64,000 bases of DNA, from assembly GCA_013176395.1 (NCBI GenBank), contig JABMLP010000028.1:124001-188000 (forward strand), in the 5' to 3' direction. Position numbers and translations under genes: made by a program. Source of the stretch: Venturia oleaginea (Eukaryota; Ascomycota; Dothideomycetes; Venturiales; Venturiaceae). Below the pieces are notes generated by a model that was given only the letters and a program-made list of their open reading frames with translations, was not told where the DNA came from and did not search any database. How positions within the stretch are numbered: position 1 is the stretch's first letter; each line of letters opens with the position of its first letter. This document shows positions 9,642 through 21,483 of this stretch, piece by piece.

Positions 9642-11096
9642 ACGTGTTTCACCACTCAGTGGGCCACCCCATCAAAAAGTCCATTCTCTTGGTACAATAA
9701 TTGCGATAATGTCAACACCAACGCCTGAATCAGCCCACAAAGAGGCTAGATTACTTGTTGCGAAGCAAAGCTTTCAAAAGAATCAAAATTCAAGTCAATG
9801 TCAAATCTCAGCGTTGTACGATATATCTCGAGCTACACTTCAGCGTCGTCTCAAAGGCATCAAACCACAAAAAACGAAAGTTACAGCTACATGAAGAGCA
9901 GGCTCTAGTTCAGTGGATCCTGGACCTTGATCGACGCGGATTTCCCCCTCAGATTATTGACGTACGACAAATGGCAAATGTTTTACTCGAAAAACGTGGT
10001 ACAGAACCTCCACCACAACCAGTCGGGAAGAACTGGGTATCCCGCTTTATCTCCACTCAAACTGAGCTTCGTACAAAGTGGAATCGCAAATTCCATTCAC
10101 TGCGTGCAAAATACGAAGATCCAGTAATAATTAACGCGTGGTTTCAGCGCGCTAAAGAGATAGCTTTATTGTTCGGTATCCTTAAAGAGGATACATACAA
10201 TTTTGATGAGACTGGCTTCATGATGGGGGTTATTGCGACTGCAAAGGTGGTTACAAGTGCAGATATGCCGCCACACACATCCCATCTTCTTCAGTCGCTT
10301 GATGTAAGTTGTTTTTCGCCTCTGAAACGCTCGTACGGTCAAGCAGTTCAAGAGCATGTTCGTCAAGGAACCCACCATATCGACAACGAGGACTTTCTAT
10401 CGATCTATACAAGCACCCGACCAACTGTCTTCTCTGAGCAAAATATCAAGAGCGGTTTTCAAGCGACAGGACTTGTTCCATACAACCCGCGGCGTGTTCT
10501 TTCATCGCTTACAGTCACCAAAACGCCATCACCACCAGGAACACCCCATAGAGTAGCACCACAGTGGACTTCAGAAACTCCTCGTACAATAGCTCGGCTT
10601 CAACAGCAGGCTCAGCTCGTCCGAGACCTTCTTCATCGCCAATCTCAGAGCCCTAGCAGTCAAGCAATCAGTCAACTTATCAAAGGATGCCAAGTCGCAA
10701 TGAAGTCTGCAGTGATACTTGCAGAAGAGAATAAGAAGCTTTGTGTAGAGAACCAACGACGAAAACAGAAGCAACAATATCGTAGACAATATATTGCACA
10801 TGGAGGCGTTTTACAGGCTCAACAGGGTCAGTTCTTAGTTCAGGGAGGCAAAAATAACTCTGGAGAGAGTGTTCAAGATCAGGAAGTCGTCGTACAACAG
10901 CGAGCATTACCAACGTGCAGTGGCTGCGGTATTCAAGGTCATAAGATCAATCAATGTCCAAATACCTAGAGAATGTATTATTAGAGTTATTTTGATAATG
11001 ATCATAGTGGTGGTGGATTTATTGGACGATAACATAAAATTTAGTGGTGAGGGTGGCCCACTAACTGGGGTGGCCCACTGAGTGGTTGAAACACGT
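9642..11096 (+). mobile_element. Pogo-type transposon, copy 2, internally deleted
   Basis: The element is 1,455 bp, flanked by TA at 9640-9641 and 11097-11098. The terminal inverted repeats begin ACGTGTTTCACCACTCAGTG (left) and ACGTGTTTCAACCACTCAGT (right), followed by GGCCACCC; the right end has a second, partial copy of the GTGGGCCACCC unit. The insertion site reads AGT-TA-ACT, a palindrome. It belongs with the copy at 39058-40216 (shared termini and protein) and is distinct from copy 1. Confidence 0.88.
9709..10969 (+). pseudogene. Pogo transposase lacking the DDE core, N-terminal frameshift
   Basis: The true start is the ATG at 9709 (MSTPTPESAHKEARLL). After about 54 codons the frame shifts: relative to the sister copy at 39218-40132 this copy has lost a dozen or so bases around 9865-9880. 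From there one frame is open to 10969. It keeps the CENP-B-type DNA-binding domain (HEEQALVQWILDL, KNWVSRFI) and the first catalytic Asp (YNFDETGF). It then jumps in frame from AKVVTSA to MPPHTSHLLQSLD, so the segment with the second Asp is gone while the third (LDVSCFSPLK) is kept. The C-terminus has a CCHC zinc knuckle, CSGCGIQGHKINQC. It cannot be catalytic. Confidence 0.85.
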
Positions 11097-11389
11097 TAAC
11101 TAGTTAGGAAGCTTACTTGCACGAGCCTCACCAGATATTCGCTCCTCGAATGGTGAACAGAGGGGAATCTGCGTGACTAGTTATTATAGACGGTAATAGC
11201 AAGCACTAGAAATTCTGCGTCGTATAACGCGTAGGTTCCTTCGAGGTCGCGTTGGTGGTGGAGCGATACAAAAAGGCCGATCAACCAAAGTACGACACAG
11301 CAACCCAAGGACGACAACACGCACGCACTTAACCCATCCAAATCGAACTCGAAAGATACTCGTTACTGCCCTGAGAGTAAGAGATCTAG

Positions 11390-12734
11390 ATGTCTCCAGT
11401 AGAGGGACCAACTACGCCGCTGCAGGAGAGCCGCACGGTGACTTCGCCGCCAAAGGTAAAGCCAACTCACCGGACCCTCCGAGACTTAACAATGGCAAGC
11501 AAAGGCAAGGTAGCAGCAATGATGGATAGCCTCCAGAGCTCGGAGAGGCATGCTGAGGTGGCGAAAGTACTAAGGACAAAGCCACAGCGTGCAGCGCAAG
11601 CACCTGAGGTCAACGGCGAGATGCCGGTCAGGGAAATACTCCAGATTCTAGTACAGCTTCAAAGCGACGCAACAAGTAACAGAACGGTTATCGAAGACCT
11701 GCGAAGCACTCTCCAACAACGTGATGCAATATTTCAGAACGAGATGAAAGAGATGAAAGAGCGACTCCTCCAGGAAAGCAAGTAGCTCCGGGAGCACCTT
11801 GTTCAGGAGACCCAGCAGCTGAAAGAGGACATCCGTTTAATGCAAGCCCAGCTATCGCAGGCAAACTCACTAATCAGCTCATCAGCACAGTCTTATGCCT
11901 CTGTAGCTAGGTCGGACTCACTTACCCCATCTGCTTCTATTAACCAGCAAGCAAGCAGCACAACCATATCATCGAGCAGTAAACCCGGCCTAACGATCAA
12001 CTTCGCACGCGCCCACACACACATTGATCTCACGAACCACATCGAGATAAAAGAGAGAGTAAAGGATGCCATTGCGGCAGGGCAAGCTACAAAGAACACA
12101 CAGATTGCAGGGATCGAGAAGATTGGCAGAGAAACAAAACTGGTCCGAGTCGTCCTTAGATCAGAGGAGGACGAGCAGGTTATACGGCAGAACCAGGAGC
12201 AATGGCTCAAGTTCTTCCCTGGCGCATCTGTTCAAGGCGAAAAGTGGTACCCTATCAAGGTCGACCGCGTGGACAAAATGGCCATTCTGAACGAAGATCG
12301 AATCACGCTGAAAAGTAGTCTGAAAGCGGACATGTCTAAGGAGAACAACGTCATCATCACAAAGATTTCTATGCTTAGCAAACCTGACCCATACAAGAAC
12401 TACTGCTCAATCCTTGTGTACCTCAGCTCTAAGATGGAAGCTGACAGCGCTAAAGCAGCTCGAGATTGGCGGAGAACTAGCCCGGGTCAGCCCGTACGAA
12501 TATCGACCAAGACCGAGACGATGCTACCAATGCCAACAGTTTGGACACACGAGCACACGGTGCAATAATGAGCTGACGTGTGCTAATTGCGCGTGTATCG
12601 GGCACGAAGCGCAGGACTGTGTGGAGCAGCATCCCAAATGCAGCAACTGTGGAGACGCTCACCGAGCAACGGACACAGGATGCCCTGAATACAAGAAGGC
12701 GATGGAACAGACTCGAGCGCGTTATCAATGTTAA
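11390..12734 (+). pseudogene. LINE ORF1, gag-like nucleic-acid-binding protein
   Basis: From the ATG at 11390 one frame runs to about 12450 with a single premature TAG at 11783-11785. It contains a coiled-coil-like region (residues 85-150) and a Ser-rich linker. A frameshift between about 12450 and 12500 moves the frame to one that ends at 12734 and holds CCHC knuckles: CYQCQQFGHTSTRC, CANCACIGHEAQDC and CSNCGDAHRATDTGC. This gag layout is standard for Tad/I-clade LINEs. The stop overlaps the ORF2 start (ATGTTAA at 12728-12734), consistent with termination-reinitiation. Confidence 0.85.
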
Positions 12735-15700
12735 GTACAACTAATGCGACAACAAGAGGACATTTCAACGTGCTTTCATATAACACAGGGAAGAGGAAAG
12801 AGACGCTACCTAGTCTACTCAACGATGAATCTATTAAAAAATTTGACGCGCTGCTGATACAAGAACCACACTGCTTCAAAACGCAGACAGGGCGGGTGAT
12901 GGCAGCGCCTGCAATAAACAACAATTTTGTTCAGGTTTTCCCAACATGCTCCAGAGACGACACTTGGCCTATCCGATCGATGATATAGGCCCGGAAAACG
13001 CTCGACTACAAACAGATCCCGCCTAGGGAGAGGCTACATTCTACGGAACGGAAGTAAGCAGTACCATTGACCTCTTCCTTACCTCACCGACCCTCACCGA
13101 TAGCTTGGTACGCTGTGGGTTCCACGCAAACGAACACGGATCCGATCACCGGCCCATCAGTACGACATTAGCCATAACATACCTGGAGGAGACCACGACA
13201 CCCAGACGGCTTTACAAAAATGCAGACTGGGATCGCATCCGCCAGGAGGTAGAACACGCAAAGCGGCGGCAAGCATTCACCCAACCTGAAGGGAATGCAG
13301 ACACAAACGTGGACGATAAGCTACAACAATTGATGGAAGTAGTAGTGCCTACAATCGAGCAACACGTTCCTGTTGCAAAACCGTCTCCGTACCAAAAACC
13401 ATGGTGGACCCCATATCTCACCAACCTACGCAAGGAGTACACACACATCAGAAGGCAGCTATGCAGAGAAGTTAAGTCAAGCAGGTGGACGGCCGAAACG
13501 AACGCTATTACACACCGAACACTGCAGCGGTTTCGAAGAGAAGCTAGAGAAGCTCAAAGCACGTATCATCGAGCAATTCGATCGGAAAGAAACACCCACT
13601 GGAAGGGCTTTCTGGACGACGCTGAAAATGTGTGGAAGGCCGCTAAGTATCTCGACCCAGAGAGTACCTCCTCTTTTGCAAAGATTACAGACCTAGCGAG
13701 GCCAAACTCTGATGACACAACTGATAGTAAAGAAGAAATTGGGTCTATCCTACTGCAAGCCTTCTTTCCCCCAGCGGCTGAGGTGATTGAGCCAGAACTA
13801 GCAGCAGAGCAGCGAGCAACACAACTCCCATCACTAGCACTAACAAAACACGAAATCGAAGAAGCGATCATGGGCATGAAAGCACACAAAGCACCAGGCC
13901 TAGACGGCCTACCCGCGGTTGTATGGCGACAGCTCTGACCAGTCCTCCACGACGAGATAACAAGATTATTTCAAGCGTCCATAACACAAGGCATCCTCCC
14001 ATCGCAGTGGAAATGCGCGCGAATCCTACCACTTCGAAAGCCAGCAAAAGACGACTACACACAGCCTAACGCGTATCGACCAATCTCCTTGCTAGCAACC
14101 CTAGGGAAAGCACTCGAGGCTGTAGTCGCCACACGCATCTCCCACCTAGCTGAAGAACATGGCCTCCTGCCGGAGAATCATTTCGGGGCTCGGAAGCAAC
14201 GCAGCACAGAACAAGCACTGCTCCTTCTCACCGACCGTATCAAACAGGCGCGAAGAAGATGCCGGTTCCTTAGCCTGCTCAGCTTTGATGTTAAAGGAGC
14301 GTACAACGGGGTCAACAAAGAGGTACTCTTAGCCAGACTGCGAAGACGACGTATCCCAGAGGAGCTTGTTCGTTGGATTGAGAACTTCTGCTCAGGCAGG
14401 AGAGCAAGCATTTCAGTAAATGGACAGAGCAGCAGGGAAGTGGATTTGCCTTCTCCTGGGCTGCCTCAAGGCTCACCGCTATCCCCAATACTCTACCTCT
14501 TTTTCAACGCTGACCTGGTAGAGAGAAAGATTAGCCGGCACCAAGGCGCAATTGCGTACGTGGATGACTACTCTGTTTGGGTTACCGGCCCAAACGCGGA
14601 GGAAAATACTCGGGTGCTTCAAGAGACAGTGATACCAAAAGCGGAGCAGTAGGAACGTCGCAGCGGAGCCACATTTGAGCCCAAAAAGACAGCCTTCATC
14701 CACTTTACACCGAGCGCGGAAAGACTATCAACAACACCAATTCGAATCGGAAGCTGCTCGGTGGTACCGAGCGACTCCGTCAAGCTCCTAGGCATCATCC
14801 TCGACCAAAAATTGAAGTTTCACCTTCAGGCTGCCAGAGCAGCTACAAAGGGACACGATGCGGCGATCCGGCTGAAGAGACTGAGTGGTCTTCGTACGAA
14901 GCAGGCACGGCAGCTGTTTGAAGCAACAGTGGCGTCAGTTGTCGACTACGCATCATCAGTCTGGGCAACAGCGTTGAACGCCAAAGATACACGCTTGCTT
15001 GAACGACACCAAAGATGGGGGGCACAAGCCATTGTTGGATGTTTCCGAACCACAGCGCTAGATATTGCGCAGTCGGAGGCATCGATCGGGACCTTCCAGC
15101 AACGACAGACAGGGAAATGGATAGGCTTGTGGGTTAAGCTAAACACACTACCTGAGCGCCACCCATTGAGATCTAGTATCAAAGCAGTACATCAATCATT
15201 CAAGCTTCGCTCGTCACTTGGCCTGTTGGCAGACAGGTTTGCAGGAATTAATATGTCCCAGATTGAGACAGTCACACCATTTGCAAAAGCACCGTGGATC
15301 GAGGAGCCCAGCATGATTATCGAAGAACGCGACGAAGCTGTAAAACCTACCACAACACAAGACAGAGACGAAATCCACTGCTACACCGACGGCTCAGGTA
15401 GAAATGGCTTGCTAGGGACAGGTATGGTGTACATTCTACCAGACGAAAACAGGACTATACTCGAGCAGTACGCAACAACGGGATTGGCAGCAAACGGCAA
15501 TGTATACGCGACAGAGCTGAAAGCAATCAGTACTGCTCTGAGCCAGCTGGCAGTATGGACAATGATCCCGCCAGAAGGAAAACTCACCATCTTCTCGGAT
15601 AACCAAGGTGCGCTGAAGATTATCAGCAAGCCGAGACAGCAGTCAGGCCAGCATATCATCAAGGATATCTTGTCAGCTACGCAGCAATTACATCAAAAGG

Positions 15701-16428
15701 GTATTGCCGTGGTTCTCCGATGGATCCCGGCACACTCTGGCATCAAGGGCAACGAAGCGGCAGACAAAATGGCCAAAAGAAGTACCAAAGCAGGGAGCGC
15801 AGTCCCGTCAGAGATACGACTATGCTCAGCACTGATTAGGCAAGCAAAGAAGAACTGTCAACCAAGCGACAAACCACTGCGAGGAGGGAGATTCACTAAA
15901 TCTATTGATGCTGCCATCCCTGGAAAACACACGCGCACTATTTACAATCAGCTATCCAAAACGGAGGCTCAATTACTAGCTCAATTACAAACGTCTCACT
16001 GTCGGCTGAAAAAGTACGTGAACCGAATCGGAGCGGCGGAATCACCATTGTGCGAAGAATGCGGAGTCGTGTAAAGCGTGCAGCATTTCCTACTCGAATG
16101 CAAACGATGGAGCGAGCAACGACGGCTCTTGCGAGAAGCGACCGAGCCAAGGAGTGACGTCTCCTATCTGTTAGGAGGCCGCTCAACACTTACAAACAGA
16201 AGAGGAGAGATGATCGATGGTCCAAAATGGACGCCAGATGTAGCAGCAGTACGAGCGACAATTGCGTTCGTAGATGCTACCAACGATTCAGCCGAGAGAC
16301 GGAGTAGTCTCTACCAAAACCAAAACCAAAACCAACTCCGAGCATGTGGACTCGCTTATCAAGATAGTACCCATGCAAGCAGCAATCCTAGATCCGATAC
16401 CCCCTTTTTACTAACCGCTAATATCTGA
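12728..16428 (+). pseudogene. LINE ORF2: endonuclease remnant, reverse transcriptase, RNase H
   Basis: The N-terminal apurinic-endonuclease domain is only partly present (FNVLSYNTGKRKETL, LLIQEPHC, later HGSDHRPI) and is shortened by an internal deletion and a frame change near 12990-13105. From 13105 to 16428 a single frame carries the rest: thumb/finger motif HKAPGLDGLPA, NAYRPISLLATLGK, SFDVKGAYNGV, GLPQGSPLSPILY and the catalytic AYVDDYS of reverse transcriptase. RNase H follows from about 15375 (CYTDGSG, ELKAI, SDNQGAL, WIPAHSGIKGNEAAD), then a C-terminal CEEC...H...C motif. Three in-frame stops interrupt it (TGA 13936, TAG 14650, TAA 16072). Each can be derived from CGA, CAG or CAA by one C-to-T change. 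Confidence 0.88.
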
Positions 16429-16500
16429 TCCCATCAGTCTATTGGCCAACGGTAAGTTGCGCCTTTCGTTTTTGTTTTTGTTTCTGGAGTTTTGGTCAAT

Positions 16501-17351
16501 TTGATAATTCAGTATGTTGAAAAGATGCTATACAAAAATAAATGTTTGGGCTTGGAATGAAGGGAGAGTTGACAGTTGGATACAATGTATGATAGACAAT
16601 CGGTAGTGTCCCCTTGGAGCCATACTGGCTCGACGGGTGTATTGAATCCATCCATCCATCCATCCGATCCTCTGCTCCTTACTTGCTCTTTCACCACCAT
16701 CTTTCCATTCGTTTCTTAGATACTGTCCTTTCGCGGCTTCCTTCACCGTCTTCCATAAATTCTTTTCCAACATGAGTAGTGTTCTCCCTGAGGACGAATA
16801 TGGTCATTTTCAACGGCGGTAATGGCCAACAACGTAAATTCGGTACGCGTACCCTATTCCTAAAGCATCCTGTGCTACTTGAAGGTACTCGATCGCCCTC
16901 TAGTGATATCTCGGATTACAGGGTGCTGAGAACCTCAGATTAAAGCTCCCAAAGTGTCTACCCGTCGTGCCTCCCTATAGAACTCCTTTGCATACGAGCT
17001 CCAGGACTTCTTGAGGTTATTGTGCTGCTAAAAATGATGTGCAAACGCATGGGAGTCGTGCACCGAGGCTAAACTACTATTGCTAAGTATTTTAAGGAAT
17101 AAGCTAAGTACTTCCATGTCTAACCGTAGAGTAAACTCGAAGTTTTAATGTTCCTCGCTTCGTACGGTCGTTCTTAATTCTACGCGTATATAGATAGAAT
17201 CTTCTCGTAAGGGATATAGTAATTCGGCTGAAGGTCGTAGCTCCCTTGAAGGTTTGCGATTGCACATCATTCTTGCGTTGGCAATAGGCTGAACCCACCA
17301 ACAAGTGCCCATGTCTTACTCCTCTTTGGGAATTGGATCTTTTCCGGGACT
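16501..17351. other. Gene-free stretch with an (ATCC)n microsatellite
   Basis: No supported gene. Five consecutive ATCC units lie at about 16648-16667. The sequence is otherwise AT-rich with many short frames. Confidence 0.5.
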
Positions 17352-18225
17352 ATGCCATTCAAAGGAAGAGATCCAGATTCGGGTTCTCCCCCCGACAGCC
17401 GCGAACTTGAAGACGCGTTTGAACGTCTTAGCATCGATGCTTGGGAAAGCTCACTGGATCCTAAGGAAAAGATTGTCAACTCAACCTTTTACGACTCCTA
17501 TCGAGCAGAATGGCCCATACGGCGTCCTAAATCTTATCGCGGCGATATTCAAGCGGTCACAACAAATATTCTGGATATTCTCGTTCATCTCTAATGCTTC
17601 GCCGAATCCAACAACCTAGATATGCTCCGGGACAATACAATGCAAGCTGTTCGCATGTACGTAAGAATCGCTGGAAGAGTCCCTTCACAGCAAACCATCA
17701 ACTCGGTCTTCTCCACATCCCCAACAGCAAAGAAAGCGATTTATGCAGATTTCTCGCAAGACTCTACTACGAAAACGCGTTGGCCGAACTGTGTGACCTG
17801 GTCGTTCAAGATGCCAACCAAATTCATCCCGCGTTTGGAAATGCAGTCTTGTCACACGTTGCAATTCACCTCAGGAGGGCGGAACAGCGCGTCAAGATAC
17901 ATGCCAATGAAATTGTTCGTTTGCGGAAAGCGTTGGAATCGGAAAGCTAAAAGGGCGCTCTGAATGCTGGTGCGAAGCATGCGCGAGAGGAAGAGTCTAG
18001 GTCTAAGGAAGAGTCTGATTCTGAGGAAGAAGATCAGCTGCCTTCCAGACGTCCGGTCAAGCTTCCCAAGTATCAAAGCCAGGACTCGGACTGCGGAATG
18101 ATTCGACTTGCTCGAAATAGCATCACTACTTCCATACCTACCTACCTATCCATTCCGGGATATAGTAACCGAAGCTCATCTCACAGAAGTGATAAAATCT
18201 ACCCTAACTCTAAGCAAAGAAGACT
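17352..18225 (+). pseudogene. Broken gene, BTB/POZ-like C-terminal half
   Basis: A frame from 17352 reads as ordinary protein to a TAA at 17592-17594 and continues in the same frame with CFAESNNLDMLRD, so a Tyr-to-stop change is likely. Near 17728-17735 the sensible frame shifts (NSKESDLCRFLARLYYENAL) and runs to a TAA at 17948. The same frame then continues into an acidic, Ser/Glu-rich tail (KEESDSEEEDQLP) to about 18240. The pattern LVHLYCFAESNN...TSP...SDLCRFL resembles the second half of fungal BTB/POZ proteins, but the BTB core itself is not present, so the assignment is tentative. At least two stops and one frameshift make it a pseudogene. Confidence 0.42.
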
Positions 18226-18755
18226 CCTTCCTCGATATTAAAATCTAAATCTCTAGTACTTACCTATCCCATTAAACAACTCCATCCTCCTATCAGTCAA
18301 CTATACCCTCCCATCAGTCAACTATACCCTTCTATTATTCAACTATACGTACCAATCTATTATTTCAAAACTATACCCTCCCATCATCAACCCCCCCGCC
18401 CCCCCCCACCCCCGCCCCCCACACACACAGAAGACACGAAGAGAGAAACCTCGCGAAAAGCTCATAGGACCATGTTCCCACGTCACCATCAGCCAATCTA
18501 CAGAAAATTGAAAATTTACACCAATCATCAAAAACCATAAAATCCAAAATAATTAATAACGACAACAATGACAAAAAAAATACCCCCGATAGCAAAAAGA
18601 AAAAATTCTGGCCGAGAAAAAAAAGGAGTCCCTAGATGACTGTTCTAAATCTCTCCTCCTCTCATACACCATACCAACCACACAACGAGACCATGGAGTA
18701 TAAAAGCCGCCCATCCCACAAAACGCCGTGCTAGAAACATCCCTCTCTGCTCAAA
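18226..18755. repeat. Short direct repeats and a C-rich tract
   Basis: CCCATCAGTCAACTATACCC and close variants recur from about 18285 to 18380, followed by a nearly pure C tract at 18390-18420 ending in (CA)n. The rest, down to the TRS85 stop, contains no gene. Confidence 0.6.
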
Positions 18756-21197
18756 TCATCTGAAACTCCCTTCGTCCCCGTCCCCCTCCTTCATCTTAAG
18801 CGAACTGAGTGGTATCGACAATGCCCCCAGCGGATCCAAAGGCATCTGCGCCCCAATAAGACTATGCCGATGCGGCCTCGCTTCATCAAGTGTCTCACTC
18901 TCCTCCTCAACAACCAAACTCCTTTCACCAACAGTACTATCATCATCGCTCCCGTCCTCGCCCCGATATCCCTGCGCAACCAACCTCGCACTAACAATCT
19001 TTTCCCTCAACTCATCCATGAAAACACGCATGCCGTCAAACTCAAGCTTTACTTGAGCGCCTTTGGAATCACCCTTAAGACCGTACAATGCCAACGCTTC
19101 ATCAACACATTTCTCGGCTTGATTGGATTTACCTAGATTGACAAAGGCTTCGGCAGCGAGGACAGCCCAAAAGGCAGATTTCCTTCTTCTTGAGCCCCAG
19201 GACATGGATCCAATACCTTGTTTCGAGCCGTAGCAAACTCCGATCCTTTCAGTAAGGAGTGCAATCCCAATTGGGCCGACCAACCCGGCCTCGAGGATGC
19301 GGGATCCCCAACGCGCTGCATCGTCCGCGGCAGATGAGCCACGGAGTTTGAGAAGTTCAAGGCCCATGATGAGTGAACGGAGAGCGTAGTAAGGCGTCAT
19401 AGAACGATGGATGTAAGAATGCGTGGCAGCTTCTAACATACTGTCTACAGTCTCTACTCTCGATTTGCTGGTCATGGCTTGCGTACTCAGCAACGTAGAA
19501 ATAGCAGCCATTTCATTGCCACCTGCGTAGTATTTCCACGCTTTGTCATTATCGAAATCCCCTCTTAGGAGATCGTAGGTTGATTGTGCTAATTTGAAGT
19601 CGCGAAGCATGAAGGCGTAATCGGCGAGTTTGCGCATGATGGCTTCGGGGGTGTCGGGGCGGTAGAAGCCTTGGAGGGAATCGTAATTACTGGAACCTGA
19701 GGATGTGGGCGATGATAAGTTCCGGGATGAAGTGCCAAAGGGTGCCCATCGTTTGGAAAGGGACATTAGTCTGCCGCTTATGCCTCGCCGCCGTGTGGCG
19801 ACTTGTTCGTTCCACTGGGCGCAATTGCGCTCCATGGATGGTATTATAGATTGAGCGACCAGCTCGCGGACGAATGTTCGCACCGACACAACATCGGATT
19901 CGAAGATTGTCGATGTTGGGTCTTCTAAGTCATCAGCAGCTTCTGGCATACTGATCAGCTTTATGTTTATAATGTTGCGAGCCAGTTACATACCTCGCCG
20001 TGAGATCTCCGATAGCTCCTCTGCTGCAGGAAGCCATTCACTGATGGGCAGCCGCACGCTGTCGTCGTCAGATGGTACGCACTGCGCACTTCTGAGTCTG
20101 AGCAAATGGCAATGCAATCCAAAATGCCTCTTCATCTGCTCATACAACGCCGTAGACTTTGATATATCATCATGATCTTCATCATGCACCAGTACATAGT
20201 ATCGTAAGAACTCGTTGTTCACCCACATGGGTAATCTATCATCGCCAGTGTTCGTGCTCGTGTATAACCGCCGTAGTTCTTCGATTGGGCTAGGATTTCG
20301 CGAGCTGATTGCTATCACGCATGCGACCGGGTGTGAGAAGGTTTCGTGTGTGGACATGGGAAAGCCGGAAAGCAATCGACGCATGTACAACGAGTAGAAG
20401 GGCGAAGTGGTGCCAGGTAGTTTCGGCGCGATCTCACTCTCTTTGTGATTTAGATAGTCGGTTGAACCTCCTGATGGTCCCTGTAGCTCTGCAAACGACA
20501 AATGTCTATCCACGGCCTCCTCAACCTGAGCAACATCTCCGCCAACTCTTGGTATGATAAACGTTGACCTGGCCGTGCTTCCACTCAATTTACTGCTTGA
20601 AGTTTCTGGTCTTGTGTCGGTGCTCCTTCTCGGCATTGGAGGTCTCGATGCTCCCAGAGCATCTTTGAGTCCCATGAAGCGTATCCCAAAATCATCCCAA
20701 CTCGTGCTTGCGCCAACGCTGTTCCTGATTGTGACTTTGCCATGGACCAATTCTCCAAAGGGACGTATCAGCTCCACGAATCCTCCATGGAAACCCTTCT
20801 CTCGCAATATATCTTCGGTATCCGAGGATGCCACGACTCCAACATGTGGGACGAAGGAGCGCAGGATGAGATTCCGCGGTTCGTCCGGTCGACCTTGTGT
20901 ACCGGCGAGAGACGTGAAGGCTCCATTTGATGAGCCTGGCGAGAATACTGACGCAGCGAGGGCGGCTGTGGGAGTCGCAGTACCTGAACTTCGACCGGAT
21001 CCAGGGAGCGACGACGTGGAGGCAAAGAGGGTGGATAGCGAGGGGTTCGTCCGGTGGGGAAGACTGGATATGGAGGCGGCAGGAGAGGCAGTACGCTGTC
21101 TGGGCAGAGTAATGGAACGCTCAGACTCGGGGTACGAGGGAGCTTTTGAGTCTCGGGGAGGATTCATGAGGCCCGCCTCAGCGATGCTTTGATGCAC
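18756..21197 (-). CDS. TRS85: Trs85-like subunit of the TRAPPIII vesicle-tethering complex
   Basis: Two long exons (21197-19990 and 19950-18756) give about 800 residues. After a Ser/Pro/Thr-rich N-terminus, the conserved Trs85/TRAPPC8 region starts at ILRSFVPHVGVVASSDTEDI and continues through PFYSLYMRRLLSGFP, HPVACVIAISS and RYYVLVHDED. The second exon has FVRELVAQSIIPSMER, RRRGISGRLMSLSKRW and the helical repeats LADYAFMLRDFKLAQSTYDLLRGDF. The family directs the Rab GTPase exchange complex to autophagosome and Golgi membranes. The intron is unusual: the best donor (GTATGT, from 19993) gives 43 nt but breaks the frame, while the next GT (GTAACT, from 19989) gives 39 nt and keeps it. Product call is confident; the exact donor is not. 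The start is divergent from CCA1, 286 bp away. Confidence 0.85.
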
Positions 21198-21483
21198 TTC
21201 GTCTACCGCATGGATCGTAGGTTATTGTATAGCTGGTGTTTGATGGTAGACGATTGGGTTTGTTTGTGAGAGTGAGTCGCGGAATTGTGTATTTGTTCAA
21301 ATGTTAGGTAGTTCCATTCCCAGCTCTCAGGACTCAGACGTGTTGACGGCGTCGAAGCCAAGGAGAGGAAAGTCTTTCCATCAGAGCCTCATACTCCAAA
21401 TCTTGCAGGAAGGCATTGAAGGACCTGTAGACGGAGCAGCGGGCTTCGACAACGGGAACAGAACACAATCTGTTGGTTGTTGA
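21198..21483. promoter_or_regulatory. Shared divergent promoter interval, TRS85 / CCA1
   Basis: A 286-bp interval lies between two outward-pointing start codons and must contain both promoters. If CCA1 starts at a downstream ATG (21544 or 21739) the interval is larger. I see no clear TATA box. Confidence 0.4.

Larger units (their letters stand above)
11099..16500 (+). mobile_element. Degenerate LINE (Tad/I-like non-LTR retrotransposon)
   Basis: Two overlapping frames are present: a gag-like protein with zinc knuckles (11390-12734), then a polyprotein of endonuclease remnant, reverse transcriptase, RNase H and a terminal zinc-binding motif (12728-16428). The 5' end abuts the right TA of pogo copy 2; I cannot define either end exactly or find a target-site duplication. 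A short CCAAAA array lies at 16314-16334, just inside the end of ORF2. Confidence 0.85.
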
